Positions 24,263 through 35,583 of a DNA stretch of 64,000 nucleotides are shown here, piece after piece. Source of the stretch: Sinohyriopsis cumingii (lineage: Eukaryota > Mollusca > Bivalvia > Unionida > Unionidae). Position 1 is the first letter of the stretch; each line of letters starts with the position of its first letter. The stretch spans positions 89,502,511 to 89,566,510 of the forward strand of contig CM068832.1 of assembly GCA_028554795.2 (NCBI GenBank). The letters are read 5' to 3'. The notes beneath the pieces were generated by a model that saw only the letters and a program-made list of their open reading frames with translations, did no database searches and was not told the DNA's origin. The position numbers and the translations under genes are program-made.

Positions 24263-27200
24263 TCAGGGAGTTTTGGATCGGTAGTGTCTGTGTGCAAGTG
24301 TGTGAATGCCATTGGTAGAGTAACACTTATCATCAAATGGGCATAGTCCTTTTTTTGTATATAATTTGTGCTGTTGTGATCGGGAAGTTTTCACAGAGTA
24401 GCAATTCATGTCTAAGTGCAGTGCATGTGTGCAATGCTGGAGGGTGGCTATCTCAGTGCTGACAGATTTTTGGTGATGCAGTACATTTTAGCTCGAAGTC
24501 CAATGAATTCTGTGATGGGTATCCCACGAGTTTCATCTTTGAACTTTCCAAGTGCCTTTTTATTATCATCGCAGTGGAATGGGTTGGACAATCATTGAGA
24601 CCGAACAGTTCTCGGTGTTGATACAAATCCACATAGACATTGTCGGTGTGAATTGCATACAAGAGTTAGTCGATCGGTCATGATCTTGTCGTGACCTTGT
24701 CTCTGAACAGTAAAACACGTCACTGTCATGAGCGACCTCTGCTATGAGCGACCATTGTCATTTCCAACCACAATCGTAATGCACGGACCGATTTTACTAT
24801 AGAAACGCTGTTATGAACAACCACCTGCTTAACGAGACCAGCGACCGCGATTTCTTGGCAAAATATGCATTTTGACACTGCTAAGAACGACCGTATCGCC
24901 AACAAAAAAACAACCACTGACTTTAACTTAATCCTTTGTAAACACTAGAGCTCAGGATAAATGTAGTATGCAAACAAAGTGCACATTAAATAACACTATA
25001 GTTGAACAACCATATATCGAGATAAACACCTCTAACCATCATTTAATCCTTTGTAACAAAGACTGCATAAATAGTAAAGATTGCTCTAATAAAGTATTAA
25101 AAAAAAACTCTGTCTTGCTACAGTACCAGTTTTGTGAAATTTACAACTCCAGCGTATGGTGTCATTTGTAAACTGCAGTAAACCAGACTAAAGTACATGT
25201 CACTAACCGCCATTGTAGTGCTAAAGTCATGTGAATAGCCAGTAAGAGTAACATCAAAGGGAGTAAAGATGGATATACGCAGTCAATTTAGAGGTTTGTA
25301 TTTTTTCTTTATCTTTATGAAAACTCACAAAACGCCGGTAGTCCTTATGTCCCATTAAGAAATCGTATGAAAGGGCTTCAGTGTAGGTTTGAGTACATCG
25401 TTTGTCTTTCCAGTTAATCCATAATGCCTGGAGGGTGAATGAGCTCATTGTCTTTAATACTAGTAAGTGAGAATCATTTCCGGATTTTTTTTAAAATTAT
25501 TTTTTTTTTCTTCTTTTGTTAGTGTTTCACCAAGCCAACATCTGTTTACCTGGGTGCAGATGGTCACAACCTTTGTTTATCGAGCTATAACCCTGTTGAT
25601 TTAAACTTCGTCTCATAATAAATGTATTATTTCTTCATGAGTTAATTATGTCTTTTGGTTTCATTCATTGGTACATAATATATATTTCTTCCACATTTCC
25701 CCAAAAATTGATCAAAACCGATAGTCTTTATAACGTCAATGCTAATAACAATAGTCGAACAAAAAAAGAAAGATTTTAACACTGGAAGAAAGGATTAATG
25801 TCATTGAAAGAAATTAAAACGGGGAGACCGCTCAAAAATAGCAGTCATCTTAAGCGTCGGTAAAACCCAAGTTCAAAATGTAATCAAAGACAAGGAGCCC
25901 ATTAGAAACAAATGGCGGAAAGGTGCACAAGCACAGGGGAAATATGCCACGGCACGACGGACAGTTTACGGAGATCTGAACGAGCGAGTATGGGAGTAGT
26001 TATGTGTTGCAAGGAGTAAAAACATACCAGTAAGTGGAAAGTTGATTCAGGAAAAGGCAATAACTGAGATACATGTTCAGACCAAACAGCTGAGTAAAAC
26101 ATGTCAACAAAGAAGTATAATGGATTTCTTAAAAAACAAGTGAATATGTGTAGATGTATATCTTTATTATATAAAGATATTTTGAGAGGAATGCATTCAA
26201 TATTTAACAAGATTTATGAATAAAGGATATGATATATGTACAGCGAGTATGGGTGTTATTTATTTTTCAACAATGCTAACTATTGACCCTGAAAACCAGT
26301 CCATTTTCACACACCTCTTATGAGAGACCACCTGTCTTGAGAGACCGCTTTTGGTTGGAAGAAGGGGCAGTCTCTCATAACAGGTTTTACTGTATTTGTT
26401 TTTGACGAAGTTGTAGTGAAACTCGAGCATGAGCATCTTGGAGGGATCGAGAACAAGTGCACCGACATCGATGGGTTTATCAAACTTGAGACTGGTTTTT
26501 CTGAATTCGATCGTGACCAATTCTTTGTATAAAAAAATTAATTTGCAGAAAGGCATCGTTGGCAATAAGCTCATCTTGTCACTGAACATCATCGACAATT
26601 TTAATAATCTTTGTATGCCTAATATTTGATATGGTTTTTCAGAACATGCTATATTGTTCATGAGTTTGAAGAAGTCTTTGTCAAATACCATGGTGGCACC
26701 TGCTTGTTGTGTCGTGTTGAAGTTTATGTAGTGTTTCATCCAATGATTCACTAAAAATCTTCCACAGGAAGAGGTTTTGACATTACCCAACCGTAGAATT
26801 AGTCTGTGTCGAAGTAGATGTACATGGGCAGCTTTGTTGGGTCATAGTTTTCATGTATGTGTTGTTGGCAATGGCATGTTTTTAACTGATGAACATGTCT
26901 GGATAGGAAAAGAGTTATAAGATCACTCTGGATTGCTTGAGGAGGGCATCCCAGGAGAGTCCTGGCGTGGAAAAATACATGAGTGGATCGAGTTTGTAAT
27001 GGTCCATGCATGCGTGTCTGAAAATGTCTGAGAGCAGGAGCACATCTGTTCGAGATAGACATTGTGACAATCGCCAAGGGGGGGGGGGGGCTTTACAATC
27101 AAACTCATCCCATATCTTGCTTGCATATTGATATTTATTGTCAGTGATTTCTGAGAGAAGGAAGGGGGAACATCATCTTTGGGTGGCAGCAAAGTCTCGT

Positions 27201-28450
27201 CAAATCGTGATGGGGCATCGATGCATTTGATATGTTTCCATTCAGCTGCAATTTGCTCAAAGAACCATGGTCTTCAAGCCTCGTCATGACGCTGAAGATA
27301 CGGCAAATACAAATTTTCATTGGTGGAAGAGCATGTTTTATAGCTGATTGCGCACAGGGCGTGCATTTGTTCCACTAAGGGAAAAAATGGTCTCAATCAG
27401 GTGATGGTCCTTCCACTTTTCCAAGTCACACTTTCAATATGAAATGCCTGTATATAATTTTTTGTAGTGGTGGTTGAAATGTATTGTTCCACAGCGTGGC
27501 ATCTGAATCATCTGTAGTTCGTGACAGTATCCAGATGTGACATGATAATGCAGTTTTTGCTGCTGATGGAAGCATTGTAAACAATGATAGCATAAATATC
27601 CATGATTCTTATGTTGTGTGTACTGAAAGTGACATGACCAACTGAGGTCTTTGATGTACACAAAATACTTTTGTGAATAAAGCAGATTGATGCTGTGTTG
27701 TCAGGCTGTTTTGATCAACATGGGATAGACAATGAACTGCTTATCTCCAGCTTTCATTTCAGCTAGCCCAAACATGTTGATGGGGAGTACATCTTTGAGT
27801 GCTTCCAGGTTGGTAACATCTTTGACCGCTGTGGGAAAGGTGATTCCGGTGATGTTGAGGGTATTCAAATATGGCTTGCAGTTGGAGATATGATCAACAT
27901 GGTCTTCAGTGGGACGTTTCACAGACAGGATCGCCCATAATAGAAGTCATCGTTGTTTCTGACATTGATGCAAGCTTTTGTCTTAATGATTTACTTGGGA
28001 AGGGGTACGTGCTTACTTACTTAGAATACACTGCAGGAGTTATTTTAGTCTCCTTGCTGAAACACATGCTGGTGATCGTAAATAAATCCTTTGTTGGCGC
28101 CTACATATGCATTTTTGGTTTGTCATGGTAGATGCAGTACAATGGACAACTTTGTGGATGTCTGCATGATTTTATCATGTCTCTGAATGGCTTGTGGATC
28201 GATTTTGTGTATTCATTTGATTGATGTTGGCTCATCATGACTGACTCATAATCTCACGTTGAAATCAAAAGAGTTTTGAGAGATTATCTGTTTTTCTAGC
28301 GAGGACTTTGTACTAGTCTCAGAGCTTCTTCATGTACTACTGCGATGTGATGATTTCTTGTCAAGTCAGCGTTTTGTACTCGTCATTGAGCTTATGACGT
28401 GTAGCGCTTCTTTGCATCGCTTTTAGGGCTCACCTGACTTGTTTGGTCAA
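24263..28450 (-). pseudogene. Polinton/Maverick protein-primed DNA polymerase B relic, split by a Tigger element
   Basis: Minus-strand fragments follow the order of a family B, protein-primed polymerase. The N-terminal part lies at about 27700-28450 (GITFPTAVKDV, INMFGLAEM). A Cys/His finger-like block lies at 27434-27661 (YLCYHCLQCFHQQQKLHYH). The exonuclease/linker region with TPGLSWDALL lies near 26930-27000. FDKDFFKLMNN and LDPSKMLMLEFHYN are near 26400-26700, YAIHTDNVYVDL near 24650, GIPITEFIGLRAKMYC near 24500, and a C-terminal GIHTLA segment ends at a TGA at 24263-24265. Multiple frameshifts and stops make it non-functional. No integrase, packaging ATPase or capsid gene was recognised nearby. 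A 1685-bp transposon (24708-26392) interrupts it. Confidence 0.8.
24708..26392 (+). mobile_element. Tigger/pogo-type DNA transposon, internally deleted, nested in the polymerase relic
   Basis: The ends are imperfect inverted repeats starting 'cagtaaaac': 24708 'cagtaaaacacgtcactgtc..gagcgacc' and, on the opposite strand from 26392, 'cagtaaaacctgttatgagagac'. The left flank is 'aa/tt'-like and the right flank is TA (26393-26394), fitting a degraded TA duplication. Inside, at about 25760-26150 on the plus strand, are remnants of the CENP-B/pogo DNA-binding domain (RKILTLEERINVIE, GKTQVQNVIKDKEPI, ARSKNIPVSGKLIQEKA) and a family-like C-terminus (QRSIMDFLKNK). The central DDE catalytic region is absent, and stops and frameshifts are present. 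It is therefore a non-autonomous derivative. Confidence 0.8.
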
Positions 28451-28465
28451 CTCATGCAGAGAGGC

Positions 28466-28588
28466 ATTCGATCTTGGATAGGGCAATTAAGTATTGCTCA
28501 CGAGATGACGACCAATATCCTGGATCTGTCAGTAATTTGTGCATTATGTTATGCTCCATTTGTCTTGCTTACCTATCCTTGATCTAAT

Positions 28589-28627
<39 letters not shown>

Positions 28628-30510
28628 GTCTTCAACTGTTTCTTTACTTGGTTATTTTTGCTTGTCAGAGACAAATTTATTTATATCATATTGTGTGGTT
28701 TATTGGGTTGCTCATGCTTCATGGAATTTTAAGACACTACCATAGGTAGTGTGGTTTATTGAGATACTCATACTACATGGGAATTTTAAGACAATAGTAC
28801 AGGTAGTGGTAGTGTGGTTTACTGAGGTGCTCATACTACATGTAACTTAAAGAATGTATTACAGTCAGTGTGGTTTATTTGCTTACTCAAGTTACATGGA
28901 ATTTTCAGATCCTATCACAGGTAGCATGGTTTATTGGGTTACTCATGTTACATGGAATTTTCAGACCTTACTATAAGTAGTGTAGTTTATTGCGTTATTC
29001 ATGCTGCATGGAATTTTCAGGCCCTATTACAGGTAGTGTGGTTTACTGTGTTAATAATGTTACATTAAATTTGAAGACCCTACTAAAGGTGAGGTATTTT
29101 ATTGGGTTACTCATGTTACATGGAATTTTAAGATCCTACTACAGGTAGTTTGGTTTATTGGGTTACATGTGTTACATTGAATTTTAAGACCACCCTAAAG
29201 ATAATGTGGTTTATTGCATTACTCATGTTACACGGAGTTTTAAGACCCTGCTACAGATAGCGTTGCTTTTAGTGTTACTCATGTTATATGGAATTTTAAC
29301 ACCCTACTGCAGTTTATTGGGTGACTCATGTTACATGGAATTTAGAGACCCTAGTGCAGGTAGTGTGGTTTACCAAGGTACTGATACTACATGGAAATTT
29401 AGGACCCTACAAAAGGTAGTGTGGTTTATTGCATTACTCATGTTACATGGAATTTTGAGACCCTATTACAGGTAGTGTGGTTTATTGGGTTACTCATGTT
29501 ACATGGAGTTTTAAGGCCATATTAGAGGTAGTGTGGTTCATTAAGGTACTCATACTACACAGTATTTTAAGATACCATAAAAGGTGGTGTGGTTTATTGG
29601 GTTACACAAGTTAAATGGAATTTTAAGACCACACAAAACGTAGTGTGGTTTATTATATTATCATGTTACATGGAAGTTAAAGACCCTATTACATGTAGTG
29701 TGGTTTACTGAGTTACTCATTTGACAGGGAGTTTTGAGACCCTATTACAGGTTACTCTGGTTACATGGAATTGCAAAACCATACCAAAGGTATTTTGGTT
29801 TACTGCATTACTCATCTTACATGGAGTTTTAAGACCCTATTAAAGGTAGTGTGGTTTATTGGGGTAATCTTGCTACATGGAATTTTAAGACCCTACTAAA
29901 GGTAGTGTGATTTATTGGGGTACTTATGTTACATGCTACATGGAATTTTAAGACCCCATTACAGGTAGTGTGGTATATTGAGGTACTCATGCTACATGGA
30001 ATTTTAAAACAATAGTAAAAGTAGTGTGTTTTATTGGGTTACCCATGTTACATGAAATTACACATTTAAGATTCTATTACAGGTAGTGTGGGTTACTGAG
30101 GTACTCATACTACATGAAATTTTAAGACTGTATTACAGGTAGTGTGGTTCATTGGGTTACTGATGTTACATGGAACTTTAAGACCCTACTGCAGGTAGTC
30201 TGGTTTATTGGGTTGCAAATGTTACAAGGTATCTAAAGACACTACTAAAGGTAGTGTGGTTTATTGCATTACTCATGTTACATGGAATTTTAAGACCATG
30301 TTACAGGTAGTGTAGTTTATTTAGGTACTCATACTACATGGAATTTTAAGATCCCACAAAAGGTAGTGTGGTTTATTGGGTTACTAATGTTACATGGAAT
30401 TGTATGACCCTCCTACATGTACTGTGGTTTATTGAGGTATTCATGCTACAAGGGATTTTAATACCCTATTACAGGTAGTGTGGTGTATTGAGGTACTAAT
30501 GCTACATGGA
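28466..30510 (+). repeat. about 56-bp minisatellite, about 30 units (28690-30510), preceded by (AT)n
   Basis: The unit is 'ggtagtgtggtttattgggttactcatgttacatggaattttaagaccctattaca', about 56 bp, with many variants and some shortened or extended units, from about 28690 to 30510. A (TA)n run lies at 28590-28625. Short open frames inside are repeat by-products. Confidence 0.92.
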
Positions 30511-31060
30511 TAAAACGTGAACATCTATCGCTATTTCCTTACTACATGGATATGGCCATTATATTAATCATTATATACATGATCCATGCCTGCAATACAG
30601 ACAAAGAAAACACAAAACACCACAATGAATGTAATGTACATGTAAAGTTTAATCAAAATATTATCAGAAATGAGTATGTGATCCTTACTGTGGAAACAAG
30701 TTCTGCCAATCAAATGCAAAATCACATACTTATTAAAATACATTTTGCCGGTGGACTGTTACTAATTCAATGTTGCTTGCTGGATAAGGATGATTTACGA
30801 TATATGCAGGGACATACCTCAACCTTATTCACTTTGGCTATGTGAGCTAAACATGAAGAAAAGTGCAATAAGAAATAAATTGTAAGATTAAGGAAATATC
30901 TAAGAAAGAATCAAGTCAAAGTCTAATTAAAACCACTGGATTATGAATTTCTTGTGTTTCTATGATTTCTCTTGATCACATCCTATAAATCTGTCCTCTA
31001 TGTGGTATTGCCACAATAAATCATATTTACATAGTTACACAGACCTCTCAAGCATACAAC
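30511..31060. other. intron 2, last part, no feature seen
   Basis: This is ordinary AT-rich intronic sequence up to the donor of the HEPN exon. Confidence 0.4.
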
Positions 31061-31068
31061 ACATGTAC

Positions 31069-31227
31069 CTTGCGGATTGTGTCAACAGCAGCTTTACAGT
31101 CCTTCATCGACATCAGACTGACAGGATCTTCTCACAACTGTATGATTTGTTGTATGAAACTCATTCTGTCTGCATCAGAAACTTTCATTTCACCATTATG
31201 AATGACCTCATTTCGTACAGTAGAAAT
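31069..31227 (-). CDS. exon 2: HEPN segment with RNEVIH motif (in-frame TGA)
   Basis: The acceptor 'ttgataatttcag' precedes 31227, and the donor 'cgcaag|gtacat' follows 31069. This gives 159 nt (53 codons), phase 0 to phase 0. The frame reads ISTVRNEVIHNGEMKVSDAD, then a helical tail ending VDTIRK. The RNxxxH arrangement is the conserved Rx4-6H motif of HEPN domains, which in active members supports RNase activity. A similar RNEIMHSSEMKVS-like block is the hallmark of CXorf38 relatives. An in-frame TGA at 31132-31134 lies after the motif (IIQL-stop-EDP). Position between exon 1 and the coiled-coil exon and agreement of phases support its assignment to this gene. Confidence 0.75.
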
Positions 31228-31901
31228 CTGAAATTATCAATAAAATATAGAACAAAATATGTATTCATTACTTTGCTTATAATGTTTAGCAGCTAAGTGT
31301 GCCTCTTATAAAAAGACACAAATGGAAGTCTTAGTTTTCCTTTGTTCTGGAAATTCAGTATATTCTACAATGGATCTGTGAAAATGGTACAAGAGGTGGT
31401 TATATTGAAAACATGGGTGAATGTATACCTTTTGGTTTATTTACGCTTCTGATATGCATGATCTTGAACAAATTGGCTGGCAACATACGGCTTTAATGAC
31501 AATACATTTTTCTATGGTAAGGAAATTAAAATCAATAATAAATTTTATTCTGATGAACAATATTTTAAATGTAATGCACATAAAGACGATAGCTCTTTAA
31601 AATGACTTTACATTAGACCTAATTATTTCAACATCACTGCAATGTTTGGTTATTCACTCAAAGAGTATTCTTCCCCGCTATAAAATCTGTGTCAACTTCA
31701 AAGATTATCTGGACATTAATCTGGTAGTTCGTTATAGCTGGACAGCATTATAGTATGTCACACGACCGTAACCAGGTACTTTTTTTATATATGTGAGAGA
31801 GTTATGTTACCTAGTGGTGGATGTAAACTAGATAGCTCTGTATGTGACCCAGTTATGTTATATCTTTGGACTGAACCATGTGAGCTTTTATTGGATGCTT
31901 A
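31228..31901. other. intron 1 of the HEPN-STAND gene
   Basis: This 680-bp intron (31228-31907) has GT at 31906-31907 and AG at 31228-31229, read on the minus strand. No other feature was seen. Confidence 0.6.
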
Positions 31902-31907
31902 ACTTAC

Positions 31908-32426
31908 TGTACGTGTAAGTGTCTGGCCTGGTGAAGAAAGTTTATGATGAAAGTATGTACAGTTGGCTAACAATACTAATAATGCCTGGGCATCACACTC
32001 AGCAGGTCCTGCATTGGAAGGAGGCTGTCCCCTTGGCATGAAAATTTTGGCACATTCCCATGGCTTGAAAGGCTATGAAGGAACATGACTGTTATGCCAG
32101 TATATTTTCTCTGACGTAGCACAGGTGTGGAGTTTCAAAAGTTCATGAAGCCAAACATCACAGTATGAGCAGCATTGCTTTGGGAATGCCCAAACTCCAG
32201 TGTATTTGTTTCTTTTCACACGTTTAGCATCACATATAGTACAAGGTGGTAGTGGCACTGTTTGACCTCCATATATTTGTTGTACTAATGACTGATGTAG
32301 ATGATCAATCTCACTCTGTATGAAGGTGTGCAGTCCCAATTTCATATAATATAGGGCCAAGGTCACCTTCAGCCAATTAGAGTATTCTTTGTCCTTGACC
32401 TTATCCATGGGGGATGATGCTGCCAT
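31908..32426 (-). CDS. exon 1: CXorf38-like N-terminal region (in-frame TAG)
   Basis: ATG at 32426 opens MAASSPMDKVKDKEYSNW, followed by LALYYMKLGLHTFIQSEI, then a Cys-rich, zinc-site-like segment (PPCTICDAK, PKQCCSYCDVWL) and KIYWHNSHV. A TAG at 32073-32075 stands where the family has a Trp-Pro (observed stop-P-F-K-P-W-E). The same frame then continues (CAKIFMPRGQ, GPAECDAQALL) to the donor 'aca|gtaagt' at 31907/31908, giving 519 nt, phase 0. The EYxNW / CxxC / WHN / WPxxxWExAKxFMPRG series matches the uncharacterised CXorf38 family, whose C-terminal half is a HEPN domain, found here in exon 2. A single G-to-A change would explain the stop. Confidence 0.75.
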
Positions 32427-34043
32427 TTCAACTCTGTTTTTTTTGGTGTATGGTCACGACATAAGCGCTAATCTATCAGCAAACCTATAACAGAAACAAA
32501 AGTTGAAGATATACATGCTAAGTATCGGGCATGTCCACATTTTAACTGATCACATATTAACTTGCAGCATATTGTAATAAGCCAATTTTCTTTAACTGTC
32601 TAACTATTACGGTATGAAGTACGATGGTTTAAATTTAAAAACAAATTATCCATGCCCTTTTAGAACTGATCCTGTAGACAATGTGGAATTGTACATTCTT
32701 TTCAATAATTATTTTTTTTATGACAACTGAGGTGGTTTCATAGTTTTCATCTCATTGTCTTCAGCAACCACATACATGCAAGGTAAATAAAAAACAGTAT
32801 TCACATGCGATTGAAAACAGAATACAACAAAATACTTTGACTGGATTGAAGCACAATAGCTTCCGAGTCTTAAAATAAAATATACAAGCATTTTACAGGA
32901 CTCATGGTACTAATTCAACTCCCATAGTAAACATATGGAAACACCATGATATTCAAAATTCAATAACTTAAAATTTCTGGGTGCTGATGATCAAGCCTAT
33001 ATTATCCATGCACAAGTCTCCTTGGTGCAAGCTTCTGTGTGGAGAACACCATACAAGCCAGAGCATTTTTTGATCTACATGTACATGAAGAACATGTTAT
33101 CCATTCTGCACCAAATGAATCAGGTGCTAATTTCATTTCTGAGTACTCCTAAGTCAAGTCTGTAAAAATACTAAAATTGTATCAATATAACTGTCCATTT
33201 TTTAAACAATTATAAATCGGATAAGCTGCCAGAAGAGTTTTACTAAAATTTTACTTTTCATTATTAACCAATTATGGGGCACCAAACCCGTGTATACTCT
33301 ATTTTATGTTCACCCATTTCTACACTGGTTCACATTTTTTCCATGTAATTGGTACTGTGTCCCATTACAAGATCTATTTTTTTATAGAAAAAACATTAAT
33401 TTTACTCATTGATAATGCTGCATAATTTTGTAAGAATGAATTGTCCATGCTTGTGAAAAAATTAAAAAATAACAGTGTAATGGTGTTTTATGTGATACCA
33501 CTGTATACACTAAATTGCATTCATGTTACTCATTACTGTATTGTACTGTACATATCAGAGGTTTACCCTTGCTATTAAAATAATTGCTTCCTGCATTTGT
33601 TTCTTCATGTTATTTTTCTATGGCACACATGCTACACAAAAGAAACACAAACATACTGACATCACAGGGTATCAAATTACATGACACCTCGTATTTTCAT
33701 CTGTCACTGGCTATAAGACAAGTTTTAAAAGTTATAAATTTCAAAATTGCATTTTTTTCTTTCTGACTTGCACAGAAATAAGGTACAGTGCATCCCTATT
33801 CCCATCATTCAAACCGAACAAATAAGTGTGCTACGTGAGAGATGAAAATGATAGGAGGTCATTGTCCTTCTATGACTAAAACAAATACACACACCTATGA
33901 AGCATCAAGAGATGCTGACATTCCAAAATTATATAAAGTATCAACACATGTGATTCATCACATCCAAATCTTAATACAAAAGGAATGAAAGCCCTTAGAA
34001 GATCCATAAGTTTTATTCTAATGAAAACTTAAATAAATGCTAC
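32427..34043. other. upstream flank of the HEPN-STAND gene, no feature seen
   Basis: This region should contain the promoter and possibly a 5' untranslated exon. No clear TATA-initiator arrangement or further coding exon could be picked out. Confidence 0.4.
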
Positions 34044-34049
34044 TTTTTA

Positions 34050-35224
34050 CACAGCTGCCAACCTTCCAGGCTCACAATTAGTGAAAATAGGGATAAAAAG
34101 TCATGAATTTGGACATGAATTCGTGGAAAATACCATGACAATAACTCCATCCACTCTGACCACTCCGACCATCAATACTACACTATATCAAGTTCGCAAA
34201 ATAAATATAGAACACTACCATATGCAGAAATATTTATTTATCAAGACATTATACTGTGGCAGACTTGAACTTCCTCAACTGTTTGATCGTAAATTTGTTT
34301 TCTAAACAGTTCCGACTTATTGCCTGCAGGTTGATCTTGGGGATTAAAATTGCTGACAAATTATCTGTAGCTAAGGAGGCCCTAAAGTCTGTCTTATTTT
34401 TCATCACTAAAGAAAATACTGTTACGCTGTCACTGTTGCTGTGAGTAATGCACAGGAACTGCAGCATTTTTGGTTCTTCCACGGAAAAAAGCGATTTTCG
34501 AGTCCGGGAACATTTGTCAGAACATATGTTTGGCATGGTCTCCAGCTGATAAAGGTAGATTGCATTCGACAAGAAAACTCACAAATAATGCTTCAGCGTT
34601 GGTAGCCTGCAGGTCTTCCGCAAATGGTTTAAAATATTCCAGAGATGAAATCTGCAAATTCTTAATTTTCCCAACTTCCACGTGTTTTTTTGCAACCGAC
34701 ATTCTTCCTCACATCGTCTCTGCGAGCGCAAAAAGCATGAATGAATATCAATGTTTAATGGCAGAATGCACGGCCAATTTTTGATATATTCCAAATTAAA
34801 CTTCACTTTTTGAGTAATACATTTCTTTTTCCTTGGTGGTGAAGACATTTTCAAAATCTTACATGCGAGGCTGAACGGTAACTCAAATCAGTGTTTTGAC
34901 GCATGCGCGGAGCAAATTTCCGGTTAAGCACCAGTTTCTCTCAAAAGCATTTGTAAAACTACTCTTATACATATAGATTAAAAGAGGCTAAAATACTTGC
35001 TACCGGGCCAACTGTACTAATCGGCTGTGGATCTACTAATATCGTGACCAGCAGTATCGGACCGTTTCGGCAACTGCGAATATCACGACTAGCGCTTAAC
35101 AGGAAATCGGTTATTTTATTAAAGATTTAAAATAATTGAGGATTGGAAAATTCGTGAATTTTTGGCTTACGGCGTGAATTCGTGAATTGCTAAAAGAAGT
35201 TGTGAAAGAGGGTTGGCAGCTATG
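34050..35224 (-). mobile_element. hAT-like DNA transposon, short non-autonomous copy
   Basis: The 14-bp terminal inverted repeats 'cacagctgccaacc' (34050-34063) and 'ggttggcagctatg' (35211-35224) match with one mismatch. The flanks carry 'ttttta' at 34044-34049 and 35225-35230, a 6-bp duplication or a decayed 8-bp hAT duplication. On the minus strand it carries a fragment of a hAT/ZNF862-type protein, with most of the transposase missing. Confidence 0.65.
34255..34858 (-). pseudogene. ZNF862/hAT-like protein fragment
   Basis: Minus-strand frames contain an N-terminal basic start (SSPPRKKKCITQKVKFN), a degraded BED-type finger region and FVSFLVECNLPLSAGDHAKHMF, which resembles the 'FL..H.lP...aDH...lf' block of hAT-derived ZNF862-like proteins; FPDSKIAFF follows in another frame. 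Frame changes near 34700 and 34510 and stops downstream disable it. It sits entirely between the 14-bp inverted repeats, so it is the coding remnant of that element. Confidence 0.55.
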
Positions 35225-35277
35225 TTTTTAGTATAAAACAAGGAAAAAGGACAAGGAAGCGTGTGTGATTTGTGATG

Positions 35278-35583
35278 TGATTTGGATTTTTAACGTAGCT
35301 TTAACGATTTTTCAGTCATATCGCTACGATGTCTGCAATGTGGCAGTTTATAGTGATGTCTAGCACTGGGGCATCATGCCGCAGACATGTAGCATGATGT
35401 CCCACCCAGTCACATTATCCTGACACCGGGCTGACCAGTCCTAACACTAACCTCTTAATGCTGAGCACCAAGCGAGGCAGCTGTTAGTACTATTTTTTAA
35501 GTCTTTGGTATGACTCGGCCGGGGATCGAACCATGACCTACCGCATCCGAGGTGGACGCTCTAACCACTAGGCCACCGGAAGC
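35278..35583 (-). mobile_element. tRNA-derived SINE, family 2, full-length copy
   Basis: Read on the minus strand from 35583: 'tccggtggcctagtggttagagcg' (box A), 'gcggtaggtcatggttcgatccccggccgagtca' (box B), a central body ('gaggttagtgttaggactggtc', 'gggacatcatgc') and a tail 'taaaaatccaaatcaca'. Plus-strand copy at 45925-46235; truncated copies at 5988-6188 and 47371-47478. Confidence 0.88.

Larger units (their letters stand above)
8996..32426 (-). pseudogene. HEPN / coiled-coil / nSTAND3 NTPase / ankyrin-like gene, four exons, disabled
   Basis: Four minus-strand exons (31908-32426, 31069-31227, 22565-23063, 8996-12365) join with matching phases: 0/0, 0/0, 1/1. Domain order is a CXorf38-like Cys-rich region plus HEPN (RNEVIH), a long coiled coil, a P-loop STAND NTPase (GNPGEGKT, IVVLDD), and repeated ankyrin-like units. 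This resembles intracellular NLR-type sensors, in which the repeats sense, the NTPase oligomerises and the N-terminal domain signals; that role is inferred from family knowledge. Disablements are TAG at 32073-32075, TGA at 31132-31134, TAG at 10771-10773, TAG at 10138-10140 and a one-base loss near 9520. Introns are 680 bp, 8.0 kb and 10.2 kb. Retained introns and splice sites rule out a processed copy. It is either a young duplicated pseudogene or an allele or assembly carrying errors. Confidence 0.75.

Noticed and set aside
28690..30510. Centromeric or other satellite array
   Set aside because: Only about 30 diverged 56-bp units, bounded on both sides by ordinary intronic sequence.
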